This document shows positions 17,901-25,841 of a stretch of DNA of 44,760 nucleotides, piece by piece (the first letter of the stretch is position 1; every line of letters starts with the position of its first letter). The notes under the pieces were generated by a model. The model made no database searches, was not told the DNA's origin, and saw only the letters and a program-made list of their open reading frames with translations. The stretch is from CAYOXX01 sp964408025 (lineage in GTDB: Bacteria; Acidobacteriota; DATKUA01): positions 1 through 44,760 of the forward strand of contig CAYOXX010000020.1 in the NCBI GenBank assembly GCA_964408025.1, read 5' to 3'. The position numbers were made by a program, and so were the translations under genes.

Positions 17901-18572
17901 CCACCCGGGGGCGGGGACGAGCCGATCGACCTGGAGAAGGCGCAGGGACGGTTGGAGGAGCTCAAGGACGCGAGCGAGCGGATGGGCCCTGTGAACCTGC
18001 TGGCCGGCGAGGAGTACGAGCGCCACCAGCAGCGCCACCGCTTCCTTGCCGACCAGCGGCAGGACGTGGTCGACAGCATCGCCTCGCTCGACAAGGTGAT
18101 CCAGCGGATCGAGAGGGTCAGCCGCCGGCGCTTCCGCGAGGCCTTCCAGGCTATTAACGACAACTTCCATGCCACCTTCCGCCGCCTCTTCGGCGGCGGC
18201 CGCGCCGAGATGGCGCTCGAGGATGGAGACGTGCTCGAGGCCGGCGTCGACATCCTGGTGCAGCCGCCGGGCAAACGCACGCAGAGCGCCACGCTGCTAA
18301 GCGGCGGCGAGAAGAGCCTGGCAGCATTCGCACTCATCATGGCCATCCTGGAGTTCCGCCCCAGCCCCTTCATCGTCCTCGACGAGGCCGACGCCGCGCT
18401 CGACGAGCCGAACATCCGCCGCGTCGCCGCCATCCTCAGCGAGCTCCGCGACGCCACCCAGTTCATCATGATCACCCACAACAAGGCGACCATGGAAATC
18501 GCCGACCGGCTCTACGGCGTCACCATGGAGGAGCCGGGCGTCAGCAAGCTGGTTTCTGTAAAATTCAACTAG
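14976..18572 (+). CDS. smc: Chromosome segregation protein Smc
   Basis: Long coiled-coil ATPase that compacts and helps segregate chromosomes together with ScpA and ScpB. The protein has 1198 residues, normal for bacterial Smc. The N-terminal head carries Walker A GPNGCGKSN (31-39). Two long coiled-coil arms, rich in Glu, Arg, Leu and Ala, flank a hinge at about 530-690. The C-terminal head has signature LLSGGEKSLAAFAL (about 1106) and Walker B FIVLDEADAALDEPN (about 1131). The frame is open 16 codons further upstream, but homology starts at MLLSSVKIKGFKSF, so ATG 14976 is chosen. The thioesterase gene follows 10 bases after the stop. scpA and scpB are not in the window. Confidence 0.97.
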   Translation: MLLSSVKIKGFKSFPDAIELELERGITAVVGPNGCGKSNIADSINWALGEQSPSSLRGKRMEQMIFNGSTNRKASGVAEVAVTLAVDGDLPALLDVAEQERGLVRDGGDLPSLLASTDGEVTITRRMYRDTQSEYLLNGRSCLLRDIQDLLMALGIGSRACSIVEQDRINSLLAARPVDRRVLIEDAAGITKFKLNKHLTQLKLQRTGQNLERIEDLLAEQEVHLRRLRRQAARARRYRRMLAEMREIETAILASRHSELRQRQREGDRYVREAEEKLAAATAGLARAESSHAALRQQIDELRAEQVAARDRHYHGSLDTDRDTNRLKHLRDGLDDLFQRSEEAQARLTENKRRFDERGERLEAERRRATRLEEEKKSAAAQFELHRETANGVDTDLSTLRDEREDLQLRLAAVRENLATKRTRLDALSNEERRLVSAEAVATGQKEGLSASISEIADSIHQLEHRGSDLDERLLENAGAGKRLEDNLEALKGELEAHERRLETLRLSHHEAEAQYRALREIEERHEGIEEAARAILDDAELRELVRPLGIVADWIEPQAESATAAVAAFGRLLEAVVVEDEPAATRGIELLRERGIGRATFVPLASLPTEPPAGAPEGDLRRSLLATGYEGGRLLHIFPAAGLAPTLPEALRASAAAPGKRVVTPSGDVAIDGKLLRGGSQAAGQQILARRARLEELRERSEGLDDELRRFLGRRDELDARRAELLGQQEELRRAAELLRVRLAELGALRKSAGEERDRLADDLAQKEKEIAALAAQRQEGGESMATAATAIAEGESEAGRLARELESLDVRLQAHNDEAGEARRLENELKAAIGVLGERARAAHAGAESLQGDREELRVQIDASRAELGEIEELRLGLLHEIEATERGLPDKIEANEACKRSLDELEDRLSGLAGELRTVEEEVKSHRGLQQAAQQELEGYRLESRERVLELEHLRERAAGSLGLDSEALDESPPGGGDEPIDLEKAQGRLEELKDASERMGPVNLLAGEEYERHQQRHRFLADQRQDVVDSIASLDKVIQRIERVSRRRFREAFQAINDNFHATFRRLFGGGRAEMALEDGDVLEAGVDILVQPPGKRTQSATLLSGGEKSLAAFALIMAILEFRPSPFIVLDEADAALDEPNIRRVAAILSELRDATQFIMITHNKATMEIADRLYGVTMEEPGVSKLVSVKFN

Positions 18573-18581
18573 GGGTAGCCA

Positions 18582-19067
18582 ATGGACGGAGTAAGCAGGG
18601 AAAGAAAGCGCACCGAGGTAGTCACCCGCACCGAGCTGGTGATGCCCTACATGACTAACAGCCACGGAACGATGTACGGCGGCAAGGTGCTCGAGATGAT
18701 GGACATGACCTGCGGCATCGCCGCCATGCGCTTCTGTCGTCGCCCGGTGGTCACCGTCAGCTCCGAGCGCGTCGACTTCAACGTTCCGATTCGCGCCGGC
18801 TCGATAGCAGAGCTCAGGGCCCGCGTGGTCCTGACCGGCCGCACGTCGATGACCGCCCGTGTCGACGTCTACAGCCAGGACCCCGCCGAGGAGCGTAGGT
18901 ACCTCTGCACCACCGGCTACTTCAACTTCGTCGCCCTCGATCCCACGGGCCGCACGCCGGCCGAGGTGCCCGAGCTTATCGTTGAGAGCGACGAGCAGCG
19001 CCACGACCGCGAGAGAGCCCAGCAACTACGCGACTTCCGCACTCGCCAGAACATCGAAGGCGATTAA
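18582..19067 (+). CDS. Acyl-CoA thioesterase, hotdog fold (YciA/BACH type)
   Basis: 161-residue cytoplasmic hydrolase of acyl-CoA thioesters. The hotdog helix is recognised by NSHGTMYGGKVLEMMDMTCG (27-46), the N-x-H-G-x4-G-G pattern of YciA/acyl-CoA hydrolases. Strands VVTVSSERVDFNVPI and the pattern ending GYFNFVALDPTGRTP complete the fold. It starts 10 bases after smc with AGGGG as ribosome-binding site, so it is probably co-transcribed with smc. Its stop at 19067 is the last host-like sequence before the AT-rich island. The acyl chain preference is unknown. Confidence 0.87.
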   Translation: MDGVSRERKRTEVVTRTELVMPYMTNSHGTMYGGKVLEMMDMTCGIAAMRFCRRPVVTVSSERVDFNVPIRAGSIAELRARVVLTGRTSMTARVDVYSQDPAEERRYLCTTGYFNFVALDPTGRTPAEVPELIVESDEQRHDRERAQQLRDFRTRQNIEGD

Positions 19068-19083
19068 TACCATCCTCCTGACA

Positions 19084-19111
19084 TGTTATTATTTATAGGG
19101 AATCCGAACGG
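19084..19111 (+). repeat. Left copy of a 28-bp direct repeat bounding the AT-rich island
   Basis: TGTTATTATTTATAGG followed by GAATCCGAACGG. It matches 25814-25841 in 23 of 28 positions and in 15 of the first 16, on the same strand. It lies 17 bases after the thioesterase stop, exactly where the sequence turns from GC-rich to AT-rich. Confidence 0.6.
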
Positions 19112-19186
19112 TCTCCGCCTACTGCGCAGTACCCTGTCTCCTTATCGAATCTATCGCGCATGGCACAATAGGCTTTTCAGTATATC

Positions 19187-19618
19187 TTATAAAAACATCT
19201 CATCTTTAGTTGGATTTGACCCAATTCCCTTTATTGTTTCAGTGAAGTCGTTAATTACGCCAGATACTCTATGGCCTTCCGATGCACCCAGCCATGATAT
19301 CTTAGCTCTTTCTGGATCAAAATTCAATCTTTTGAGTATTGCATTTATCATCACATATCTTCTTCTGGCTTGGTAATTTCCAATCTGATAATGACAATCT
19401 CCAGGATGACATCCACAAATAAGAACTCCATCAGCGCCCTTAAGAAAAGCTTTTATTAAAAACAGCGGATCCATTCTCCCTGTACACATAATTCTTATAA
19501 TGTGTATGGAAGGATTTACCTCCATCCTTTGTGTTCCAGCAAGGTCTGAAGCGGTGTACGAACACCAGTTGCAAAAGAATCCTACTATTTTAGGTGTGAA
19601 TACTTCATCAGAACTCAT
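19187..19618 (-). CDS. MvhD/FlpD-like [2Fe-2S] electron-transfer protein (second copy)
   Basis: 143-residue relative of MvhD/FlpD, the small iron-sulfur protein that links hydrogenase or formate dehydrogenase modules to heterodisulfide reductase HdrA. It keeps the family cysteines: FFCNWCSYTASDLAG, RIMCTGRMDP and ICGCHPGDCHYQIGNY. GGAGGATAAG precedes the ATG at 19618, so that start is preferred over the ATG four codons upstream. The upstream FdhB-like gene ends 11 bases before. It resembles canonical MvhD more closely than the first copy at 21871-22299. It is the last gene of the five-gene operon, and no terminator hairpin is obvious after it. Confidence 0.9.
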   Translation of the reverse strand: MSSDEVFTPKIVGFFCNWCSYTASDLAGTQRMEVNPSIHIIRIMCTGRMDPLFLIKAFLKGADGVLICGCHPGDCHYQIGNYQARRRYVMINAILKRLNFDPERAKISWLGASEGHRVSGVINDFTETIKGIGSNPTKDEMFL

Positions 19619-19629
19619 CTTATCCTCCA

Positions 19630-20736
19630 TTATTCACCAACTTCTACAAACTCTTCCGGTTCATATGTTGTTACAGGTAACTCTGCTTCTATATCTTTAC
19701 CTGGCACATAATCAAATGCTTCCTGTACAGCTTGTCCTACCTTCATAAATATCGTAGAGACTGGTATATTAACTGGGCAGACATCGGCGCATTGACCGCA
19801 TCCCACACATGATATGCTTATGTGAGCCATTCTTCCCATTTGATAGAAAATTGTGTCATGTGGTAATCGAATTCCCTTTTTACGAGTTATTTCAGATTCA
19901 AATGTTTTTCTTTCATATTCAGTTTTGCGCGAATCAAAATAGCAAAGGTCACAACTACATATAGGACATACCGTACGACATGAATGACACCCAACGCATT
20001 TTCCGAAGCTCTTTATGAGACCCTCGAAACCCAAACCTTCAGAATCGTTTTCCTCAAAGAGTTGCTTTCTCGCTTCTCTTCGCTTTTCCCTCATTTCTAG
20101 ATTTCTCTCATTTTCCAGCTCAATTTCGGCTGACTCGCCATCAAGACTTTTAATAATATCTTTTCCCTGCTCTGTATTTGCAACAATTCTGGTTGAATTA
20201 GGATCATCATTGCCAATAACATCAATGGTGATGTCTGCGATATAAGGGATAAATTCTTCACACCCCTTGCATGTCGGGCGGATATCTTGCGGAATGCTAA
20301 TTTCTTTAATGGAATTCCAGTATTGATCGATTAACTGATTAACTTTACCATCGCGCATCATCTCTAGAGGATATACACCAGGACAGGTATAACTAATCAG
20401 GATAAGATTATCCATATTCGCATGATTTCTCTTTTTCAACTCCACAAGTGCACGCAATTCGCATGGCCTAAGCACCACCGCTATCGGCACACTAAAAGGG
20501 CATTGCCTGGTAACATGACCTACGACACCGCCCGCGTTTGAGGGCATCAGGGGATATAGCGGCACCGCGAATTTCAAATCTTCAGGCGATGAAATGATTG
20601 AGTTTGAAAACGCTCCGTTCTCAGATAACTTGTTCAAGGTAATCACGCCTGAAATCTGATTGCTTTCGAAAAGATTCTTTAGAAAGTCCAGGATGGTGTC
20701 ACTGGATTTCTTCTTTATTTTCAATCCCTCAGGCAT
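19630..20736 (-). CDS. FdhB/FrhB-like Fe-S electron-transfer protein, copy 2
   Basis: 368-residue cytoplasmic protein of the coenzyme F420 hydrogenase beta/formate dehydrogenase beta type. The N-terminal domain (about 20-150) contains AVVLRPCELRALVEL, characteristic of the family. A cysteine pair (CKGCEEF) lies near 190. The C-terminal half has two ferredoxin-like groups: CVGCHSCRTVCPICSCDLC and CVGCGQCADVCPVNIP. A charged helical insert separates the halves. ATG 20736 is preferred over ATG 20757 because AGAGAGGAAAA directly precedes it. It then overlaps the previous gene by 8 bases, indicating translational coupling. It probably relays electrons between an unseen donor and the HdrA-like subunit. 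Confidence 0.85.
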   Translation of the reverse strand: MPEGLKIKKKSSDTILDFLKNLFESNQISGVITLNKLSENGAFSNSIISSPEDLKFAVPLYPLMPSNAGGVVGHVTRQCPFSVPIAVVLRPCELRALVELKKRNHANMDNLILISYTCPGVYPLEMMRDGKVNQLIDQYWNSIKEISIPQDIRPTCKGCEEFIPYIADITIDVIGNDDPNSTRIVANTEQGKDIIKSLDGESAEIELENERNLEMREKRREARKQLFEENDSEGLGFEGLIKSFGKCVGCHSCRTVCPICSCDLCYFDSRKTEYERKTFESEITRKKGIRLPHDTIFYQMGRMAHISISCVGCGQCADVCPVNIPVSTIFMKVGQAVQEAFDYVPGKDIEAELPVTTYEPEEFVEVGE

Positions 20737-21874
20737 TTTTCCTCTCTCTTTCTTCATGGGTTTCGGTATACATCTCTGGAATTATTTCTAATTCCTCAGT
20801 ACGATATATAGTCAATGGCAAAGGTTCATCAGGATCCTTTCCTGCCACATAATCAAACACATCTTGATTTTTATCTGCCACATAACTAAATAGGTGAGAT
20901 ATCGGAATGGACATAGGACACATATCCTCGCATAACCCGCAGGAAACGCAGGACATACTCATATGCTGCATCCGACCGAGATGGAAAAGTAGGTTATCAG
21001 GAGGGAGACGAAAACTGCCTTTTTTCTGAGCCCTTTCCAAGTAGTTATATGAAGGGAGCTTAAAAGCATCCGATTCGAAATAGCACTGTCGGCAATAGCA
21101 TATTGGGCAAACGCTCCTGCAGGTATGGCAGGCTATACATTGACTGAGAAAATTAAGTAGATTATCTGCCCTACCATACTCCTTCCTGACTTCTTTCCAC
21201 TTCTCCTCCCGTTTCTGTTTTCTGTCACGGCTAATCTCCTCGATTAGGGAGCTCCAATTCTTTAGATCCTGATCAGTATCCATTTTAAGATCTTCAAGTA
21301 TTTTCTCTCCTTTCAAACTATTAGGAATTATAAACATATCTTTATTCTCACCTGCCATAAGGCCGATATGTATGTCAGAAACGGTTATACTGAATTTATC
21401 GCAAATCTGGCAGATGTCTCTAATACGATCACTATTCCAATTATCGAGTAAGGAGGAAAAATCTTCATCACCTTTTTCAGCATCTCCCATATACTCATCA
21501 TTCGGCAGAGAGCCCGGGCAATCGATGCTGAAAAGAGATATGTTGTCGAGACTTAGTTGTTGAAGTTTATTCAATTCAGTAATCGCTCTTATCTCGCAAG
21601 GTCTCATCAGGGTGGCAATTTTCATGTCGGCCTCACCCAGCCTTGTAAGGCTTGAAAGCGCCTTTGCTCCCTGAACTGAGATAACCGGTGGTAATGGATA
21701 GGCTTCGTCGAGGACATCGACATCTTGAGTAAGTATCCACGCAAAAGATTCTCCGGATGGAATTCTCATAGGGATAAGAACTGCATCGAAAATCTTTTGC
21801 TCTAATCCCGCCTTCAAAAGGTTAATTATCGGCTTGCGAATATCACCGTCATGATTGATCTTTGCGCCTTTCAT
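20729..21874 (-). CDS. FdhB/FrhB-like Fe-S electron-transfer protein, copy 1
   Basis: 381-residue paralogue of the next gene, with the same plan: N-terminal FrhB-like domain (IATLMRPCEIRAITEL), a mid-protein CQICDKF, then CIACHTCRSVCPICYCRQC and CVSCGLCEDMCPMSIP. ATG 21874 is chosen over ATG 21892 because GGAGGGGCAC lies just upstream and this start forms a 4-base ATGA overlap with the preceding mvhD-like stop. The two FdhB-like proteins differ over most of their length, so the duplication is old or the genes were assembled separately. Whether it binds FAD, as FrhB does, cannot be told from motifs alone. Confidence 0.85.
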   Translation of the reverse strand: MKGAKINHDGDIRKPIINLLKAGLEQKIFDAVLIPMRIPSGESFAWILTQDVDVLDEAYPLPPVISVQGAKALSSLTRLGEADMKIATLMRPCEIRAITELNKLQQLSLDNISLFSIDCPGSLPNDEYMGDAEKGDEDFSSLLDNWNSDRIRDICQICDKFSITVSDIHIGLMAGENKDMFIIPNSLKGEKILEDLKMDTDQDLKNWSSLIEEISRDRKQKREEKWKEVRKEYGRADNLLNFLSQCIACHTCRSVCPICYCRQCYFESDAFKLPSYNYLERAQKKGSFRLPPDNLLFHLGRMQHMSMSCVSCGLCEDMCPMSIPISHLFSYVADKNQDVFDYVAGKDPDEPLPLTIYRTEELEIIPEMYTETHEERERKNA

Positions 21875-22299
21875 GTGCCCCTCCTTTGACAAAGAGGATT
21901 AGGGCCAAGTTCTTTAATATGCTCATTAAATTCAACAGCAGTATCAACGAATCTTCTGCCCTCCCCATGTGCTACATATCTGAACCAAACTCTCTCCGGC
22001 TCAAGATCGAGCGCTTCAAGCATTGATTTTAATACGGCAACCTTCCTTCTTGCGTAGTAATTTCCTGTCTCGAAATGGCAATCACCTGGATGGCATCCGC
22101 TGATTACCACCCCGTCGGCACCTTCAATAAGTGCTCTCAATACATGAACTGGAGACAGTGAGCCGGTGCAGTTGACCCGGAATATTATGACATTTTCGGG
22201 GTATGAGAGGTGGTAGGATGCTGCGGTCTCAGCGCCACCTGTACCACACCAACCGCACTGGATGTATAGTATTTTAGGTTCGAAACCATTATCACTCAT
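21871..22299 (-). CDS. MvhD/FlpD-like electron-transfer protein (first copy)
   Basis: 142-residue MvhD-family protein with cysteines in YIQCGWCGTGGAETA, RVNCTGSLSP and ISGCHPGDCHFETGNY. It is more divergent than the copy at 19187, as its first motif has GTGGAE where MvhD usually has YAGAD. A good ribosome-binding site (GGGAGAGGAAG) precedes ATG 22299, and the HdrA-like gene ends 12 bases upstream. In known complexes one MvhD contacts HdrA and passes electrons to its flavin. A second copy in the same operon implies two electron entry or exit points. All residues are ordinary codons, so no selenocysteine is involved. Confidence 0.88.
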   Translation of the reverse strand: MSDNGFEPKILYIQCGWCGTGGAETAASYHLSYPENVIIFRVNCTGSLSPVHVLRALIEGADGVVISGCHPGDCHFETGNYYARRKVAVLKSMLEALDLEPERVWFRYVAHGEGRRFVDTAVEFNEHIKELGPNPLCQRRGT

Positions 22300-22311
22300 C
22301 TTCCTCTCCCT

Positions 22312-25260
22312 TCACCTGGCCACGAGTGCATCAATGGTCGAAATTGCTTGTCTTCCGGTGAAATCTCTCAAATACGAGGCATCGTTGGGGCATATCGATA
22401 CGCATGATCCACAGGAGTCACAGAGAAAAGGATGAATTACAGCTACTTTTTCTACCGGGTCGATATACCTCGCCGAGTAGGGGCAGACATCTATACACAC
22501 GCCGCAACCCATACATAGTGAGTTGATAACAGCAGCCATATACATAGCATTAGGAGGAGGAATTTTATCTTTAAAAAGAAGGACTAACGCCCTTCCAGCA
22601 ACATCTCTTGCAGTTAGAAGGGCCTCGTCAAAGAATCGCGGTGAGTGTGCTAATCCGACCGGAAATACCATATTTGTCGCCAACTCAAACGGCTTAGTCA
22701 ACCGCTTAATCGCTTCCTCGAAGGGGTAAGCGTTGGCATCACTGTCGAAAAATCCATCCTGATCAAGGGATAATCCTGTTATCTTTGACAGCCGAATATT
22801 GTCATCGCCAGGAAGAATTCCCGTGCTCAGTACGACTGTGTCGGTCTGCTGGTTGTATTCTTTACCTCTTGAAGTGAAGGTTACTTTGAACTGCTCGTTA
22901 TCCTTTTCAACTTGAGGTGATTTTCCATGATCGAGACGGAAGAATTTCACACCGGCTTCGCGAGCCTTTTCATAATGGTCTTCCTCCCCATAACTAACAA
23001 TATCATGATACAGGATAGATACCTTACACTCCTTTTCTCTGAGTGACATAGCGTTGCGCAATGCCTGGGAGCAACAGATTCTCGAGCAGTACGGGTGGGT
23101 CTCGTCCCTGGATCCCACACACTGAATCATAATTACATTACCTGGAAGTTCATCTTTATCCTCTTGAAGCACAGCCCGGAGCTCGGTTTGTGTAATTACC
23201 CCCGATTCCTTCCCGTAAAGGTACTCCTCCGGCTGGTACTCCTTCGCGCCTGTCGCTAAAACAATTACCCCCGCATTCTCTCGTAAAGAACCATTATTAG
23301 TATCTATATAAGCGGTAAAATTCCCCGCATAACCGCTTAAATCCTTTAAATTACCACCTTTAACCACCTTGATATTTTCATCATCCTCTACCTTCTTAAC
23401 TAGATCTTTAATGTAGGTAATTTGATCCTCTTCCAGGTTTGTTGTTCTGTTTCCCAGTCTATCCTCTTTCTCCACCAGCACTACAGGTGCGCCGCCGGCG
23501 GATATCGTTGACGCGGCGGTAAGTCCACTCAATCCGCCACCAATCACCAATGCCCGCTTGATGAATCTATCGGGTTGAGGAGGCGCTTCCTCTCCTAGTT
23601 TTACAGCCTCAACAGCTCCCCGGACGAGGGCAAGTGCTTTGCCCAGCATTTTCTGTGGATCCTTGTGAACATTGATGACATCCTCACGAAGTCTGACATA
23701 TTGTGATAAAAGAGGGTTGAGACCTGCCATCATAATCGTTTTTTGAAACTTGAGAAGTTTCTGAAGCGGTGTGCATACAGCAAGCACAACACGATTGACA
23801 CCAGCGTCTTTGATCTTCTGGGAAGTTGATTTTATTGTAGGTGGCGTACAGCATCCCTCGATGATTTCGGCGTGAGAAACACCCGGGAGTTTCGATACCT
23901 CATCCTCTAAGGCATTCAGATCCATTTTATCGTTGAAGCTGCCAAAACATGAGCAAATGAATACGCCTACCTTCTGAGGTTCTCCTTTCACCGTTCTAAT
24001 CTCTGGCGGTGGAGAGGGTTTGAAATTTGGCGGACCTAAATATCCGACCAGTTCGGAAACTGCCGCACACCCATCCCAAACTGTCTCCGGATTTCCTTTA
24101 GGAGCGGTAAATTCACCAACAGCAAAGATACCATCAACATCGGTTTGGGTGGAGGAGAAGGGTCTGATCTTACAAAAACCCCTTTCATCAGCTTCCACAC
24201 CGGTCATTTTAGATATGCTTTCCATCATTGTAGGTGGCTTCTGTCCTGTAACCAGAATAGCCATATCAAAATGCTTTCTCTCAGTTGAGTTATTTTGATT
24301 ATATTCTACAGTTACCTTCCCCTCATCAGACTCAACTTTGAGATCATCGTCCAATTTTAATATCTCTACACCTGCCTTACGGGCCTTTTTGAGCCAGCGA
24401 ATATGACCCTTTCCGAATCCCATATAATCTCGCAAAAATATGGTTACTTTCGCATCAGGTATGATTTCCTTTAATTTAACAGCCCGATAGGAAGCGGTAA
24501 CGCAAAGGTTGTAATTCTCATACTCCACACCTGGTTTGTTGAAATGAGGAGTCACTATTATCGCAAAATTTGTAGGTATTTCTCCAGAAGGGAGTTTGAC
24601 GGAATCCTTTACGAAGTTAGTTAGTAGCGACCTTTTACTAATCTCGGAATTGAGGACCACACGATTGGATTTGCCAGCACCAAAGGGAACGAGATCTTTA
24701 TCGCTTGGTGATTCATACTCCAGTGCAAGAATAATAGCCCCTACTTTTTCCTCGACAGTTTCTTCAGGTCTCTCTATTTTTAGGCATCCTGTCGGACATA
24801 CTTTCTCGCACTCACCGCAAAGAGTACAATGGTCAAAGTCAATTACATAGATGTTTTCCCAGCCAGCTTCAGGATTGACATAAATTGCCTTACGATCTCC
24901 TACCTCTACGGGGCAAACATCAACGCACTTGTCGCATTCAATACATGCAAAGTTGTTTACTATCTGATCTTTTTTACGAAATTTTACATTGAAGTTGCCT
25001 GCCTTGCCAGAAACGCTGATTAACTGGGCATTGTAATTGTCTTGAAGAACACCAAGGGCCTTGAACAACCTCTGAGGCATATGTCCACATATCCAACAGA
25101 AGTCAAGGGGGAGTTGGGCAAGCGCTTGGTACTTCACCTCATCAACATAGCGACCTCTATTAAGCAGAATAACCTTATGACCTTTCTTGCTGAGTGCATA
25201 AGCCGCTCGATATCCTCCAAGATTAGTACCATAGATAAGTACAGAACTCTCATTGCCCAC
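22312..25260 (-). CDS. Large HdrA-like flavin Fe-S oxidoreductase subunit
   Basis: 982-residue cytoplasmic protein made of two linked pyridine-nucleotide/FAD-fold halves. Residues 1-100 hold a Rossmann-type start (YGTNLGGYRAAYALSKKGHK). [4Fe-4S] groups CIECDKCVDVCP (106-117) and CTLCGECEKVCP (145-156) follow, then a thioredoxin-reductase-like domain. From about 430 comes an HdrA proper: the N-terminal segment FICSCFGSF, FAD motif VIGGGLSGLTAA (about 570), CVGSRDETHPYCSRICC, and C-terminal ferredoxin groups CMGCGVCIDVCP and CDSCGSCVSICP. Family knowledge: HdrA is the flavin site of electron-bifurcating HdrABC-MvhD, with relatives such as BamE and QmoA/B. The start is GTG 25260 with GGGAGACAAAAG. 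TTGACA at 25355-25350 is a possible -35, but its -10 is poor. Confidence 0.9.
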   Translation of the reverse strand: MGNESSVLIYGTNLGGYRAAYALSKKGHKVILLNRGRYVDEVKYQALAQLPLDFCWICGHMPQRLFKALGVLQDNYNAQLISVSGKAGNFNVKFRKKDQIVNNFACIECDKCVDVCPVEVGDRKAIYVNPEAGWENIYVIDFDHCTLCGECEKVCPTGCLKIERPEETVEEKVGAIILALEYESPSDKDLVPFGAGKSNRVVLNSEISKRSLLTNFVKDSVKLPSGEIPTNFAIIVTPHFNKPGVEYENYNLCVTASYRAVKLKEIIPDAKVTIFLRDYMGFGKGHIRWLKKARKAGVEILKLDDDLKVESDEGKVTVEYNQNNSTERKHFDMAILVTGQKPPTMMESISKMTGVEADERGFCKIRPFSSTQTDVDGIFAVGEFTAPKGNPETVWDGCAAVSELVGYLGPPNFKPSPPPEIRTVKGEPQKVGVFICSCFGSFNDKMDLNALEDEVSKLPGVSHAEIIEGCCTPPTIKSTSQKIKDAGVNRVVLAVCTPLQKLLKFQKTIMMAGLNPLLSQYVRLREDVINVHKDPQKMLGKALALVRGAVEAVKLGEEAPPQPDRFIKRALVIGGGLSGLTAASTISAGGAPVVLVEKEDRLGNRTTNLEEDQITYIKDLVKKVEDDENIKVVKGGNLKDLSGYAGNFTAYIDTNNGSLRENAGVIVLATGAKEYQPEEYLYGKESGVITQTELRAVLQEDKDELPGNVIMIQCVGSRDETHPYCSRICCSQALRNAMSLREKECKVSILYHDIVSYGEEDHYEKAREAGVKFFRLDHGKSPQVEKDNEQFKVTFTSRGKEYNQQTDTVVLSTGILPGDDNIRLSKITGLSLDQDGFFDSDANAYPFEEAIKRLTKPFELATNMVFPVGLAHSPRFFDEALLTARDVAGRALVLLFKDKIPPPNAMYMAAVINSLCMGCGVCIDVCPYSARYIDPVEKVAVIHPFLCDSCGSCVSICPNDASYLRDFTGRQAISTIDALVAR

Positions 25261-25486
25261 CTTTTGTCTCCCTTCACAGTCCTGAAGTACTTATGTGAAT
25301 AGCGACTTGCTAAGTTCCCGTCATCGCAATAATCACTTCCCCTTCATCATGTCAACAATGTAATGTGCAATAGTAACGATAGGGCTTATAGACCTACAAG
25401 ACAGATCAATATATCTCCCAAGAAAAACAACCAAACAACAGTAAGCCGTAACACGTAAACAAATAATTGCCACAGAGAAAATAAGT

Positions 25487-25507
25487 CTACTCGCTCCAGC
25501 CGAGTAG
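25487..25507. terminator. Stem-loop next to the transposase remnant
   Basis: CTACTCG (25487-25493) and CGAGTAG (25501-25507) are perfect arms with a 7-base loop. On the minus strand the stem is followed by ACTTATTTTC. It could terminate transcription leaving the transposase remnant towards the Hdr operon, or mark an insertion-sequence end. Confidence 0.4.
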
Positions 25508-25515
25508 GTCAAGTA

Positions 25516-25801
25516 TTAAAGAGCGGGAAATTTCATGAGTTGAAATCTGCTCCGCCTTGGCCTCGTCACCAAGTTCCGTTGCCTGTGTTCCTCGATCAGC
25601 TCCTCTCGGATCTTCTCCGGGTGATGTCTCTTGAAGAGCGTTATCTTGATTCCACGCCGGCTCTCTGGGGCACGCACCAAGGGCGTACATTTGCTTCGAC
25701 ACAGACCTCTCACCGAAGGCATTTGCAATTATTCTTACCCGCCTGCGCTTCTCACCTAATGGGCACTCCAATAAGTTTGTCATGAGAAGGGGTAATGTCA
25801 T
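25516..25801 (-). pseudogene. IS256/Mutator-family transposase, C-terminal remnant with frameshift
   Basis: The first frame (from about 25786) reads TNLLECPLGEKRRRVRII then ANAFGERSVSKQMYAL. A one-base shift near 25676 moves the match to the next frame: VRAPESRRGIKITLF then HPEKIREELIEEH, stopping at 25516. Joined, this is the typical C-terminus of IS256-family transposases (TNLLER-LFGEERRRTRII ... AFGER ... KLMYA ... IRASERWRG). Only about the last 95 residues remain. The catalytic DDE part is absent, so it is inactive. It lies inside the right boundary repeat of the AT-rich island and suggests past insertion-sequence activity there. Confidence 0.75.
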
Positions 25802-25813
25802 TTTCCAGTAACG

Positions 25814-25841
25814 TGTTATTATCTATAGGTTGTCCGCACGG
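25814..25841 (+). repeat. Right copy of the 28-bp direct repeat bounding the island
   Basis: TGTTATTATCTATAGG followed by TTGTCCGCACGG. It matches the copy at 19084-19111 in 23 of 28 positions, in the same orientation. It sits 13 bases beyond the transposase remnant, and GC-rich host-like DNA resumes immediately to its right. Confidence 0.6.

Noticed and set aside
19083..19376. 97-residue plus-strand frame at the island's left edge
   Set aside because: It mostly lies antisense to the mvhD-like gene, and its start coincides with the boundary repeat.
21871..22299. Selenocysteine in the MvhD-like proteins (as in some BamF/MvhD relatives)
   Set aside because: Both reading frames are continuous with Cys codons at the key positions, and no in-frame TGA is present.
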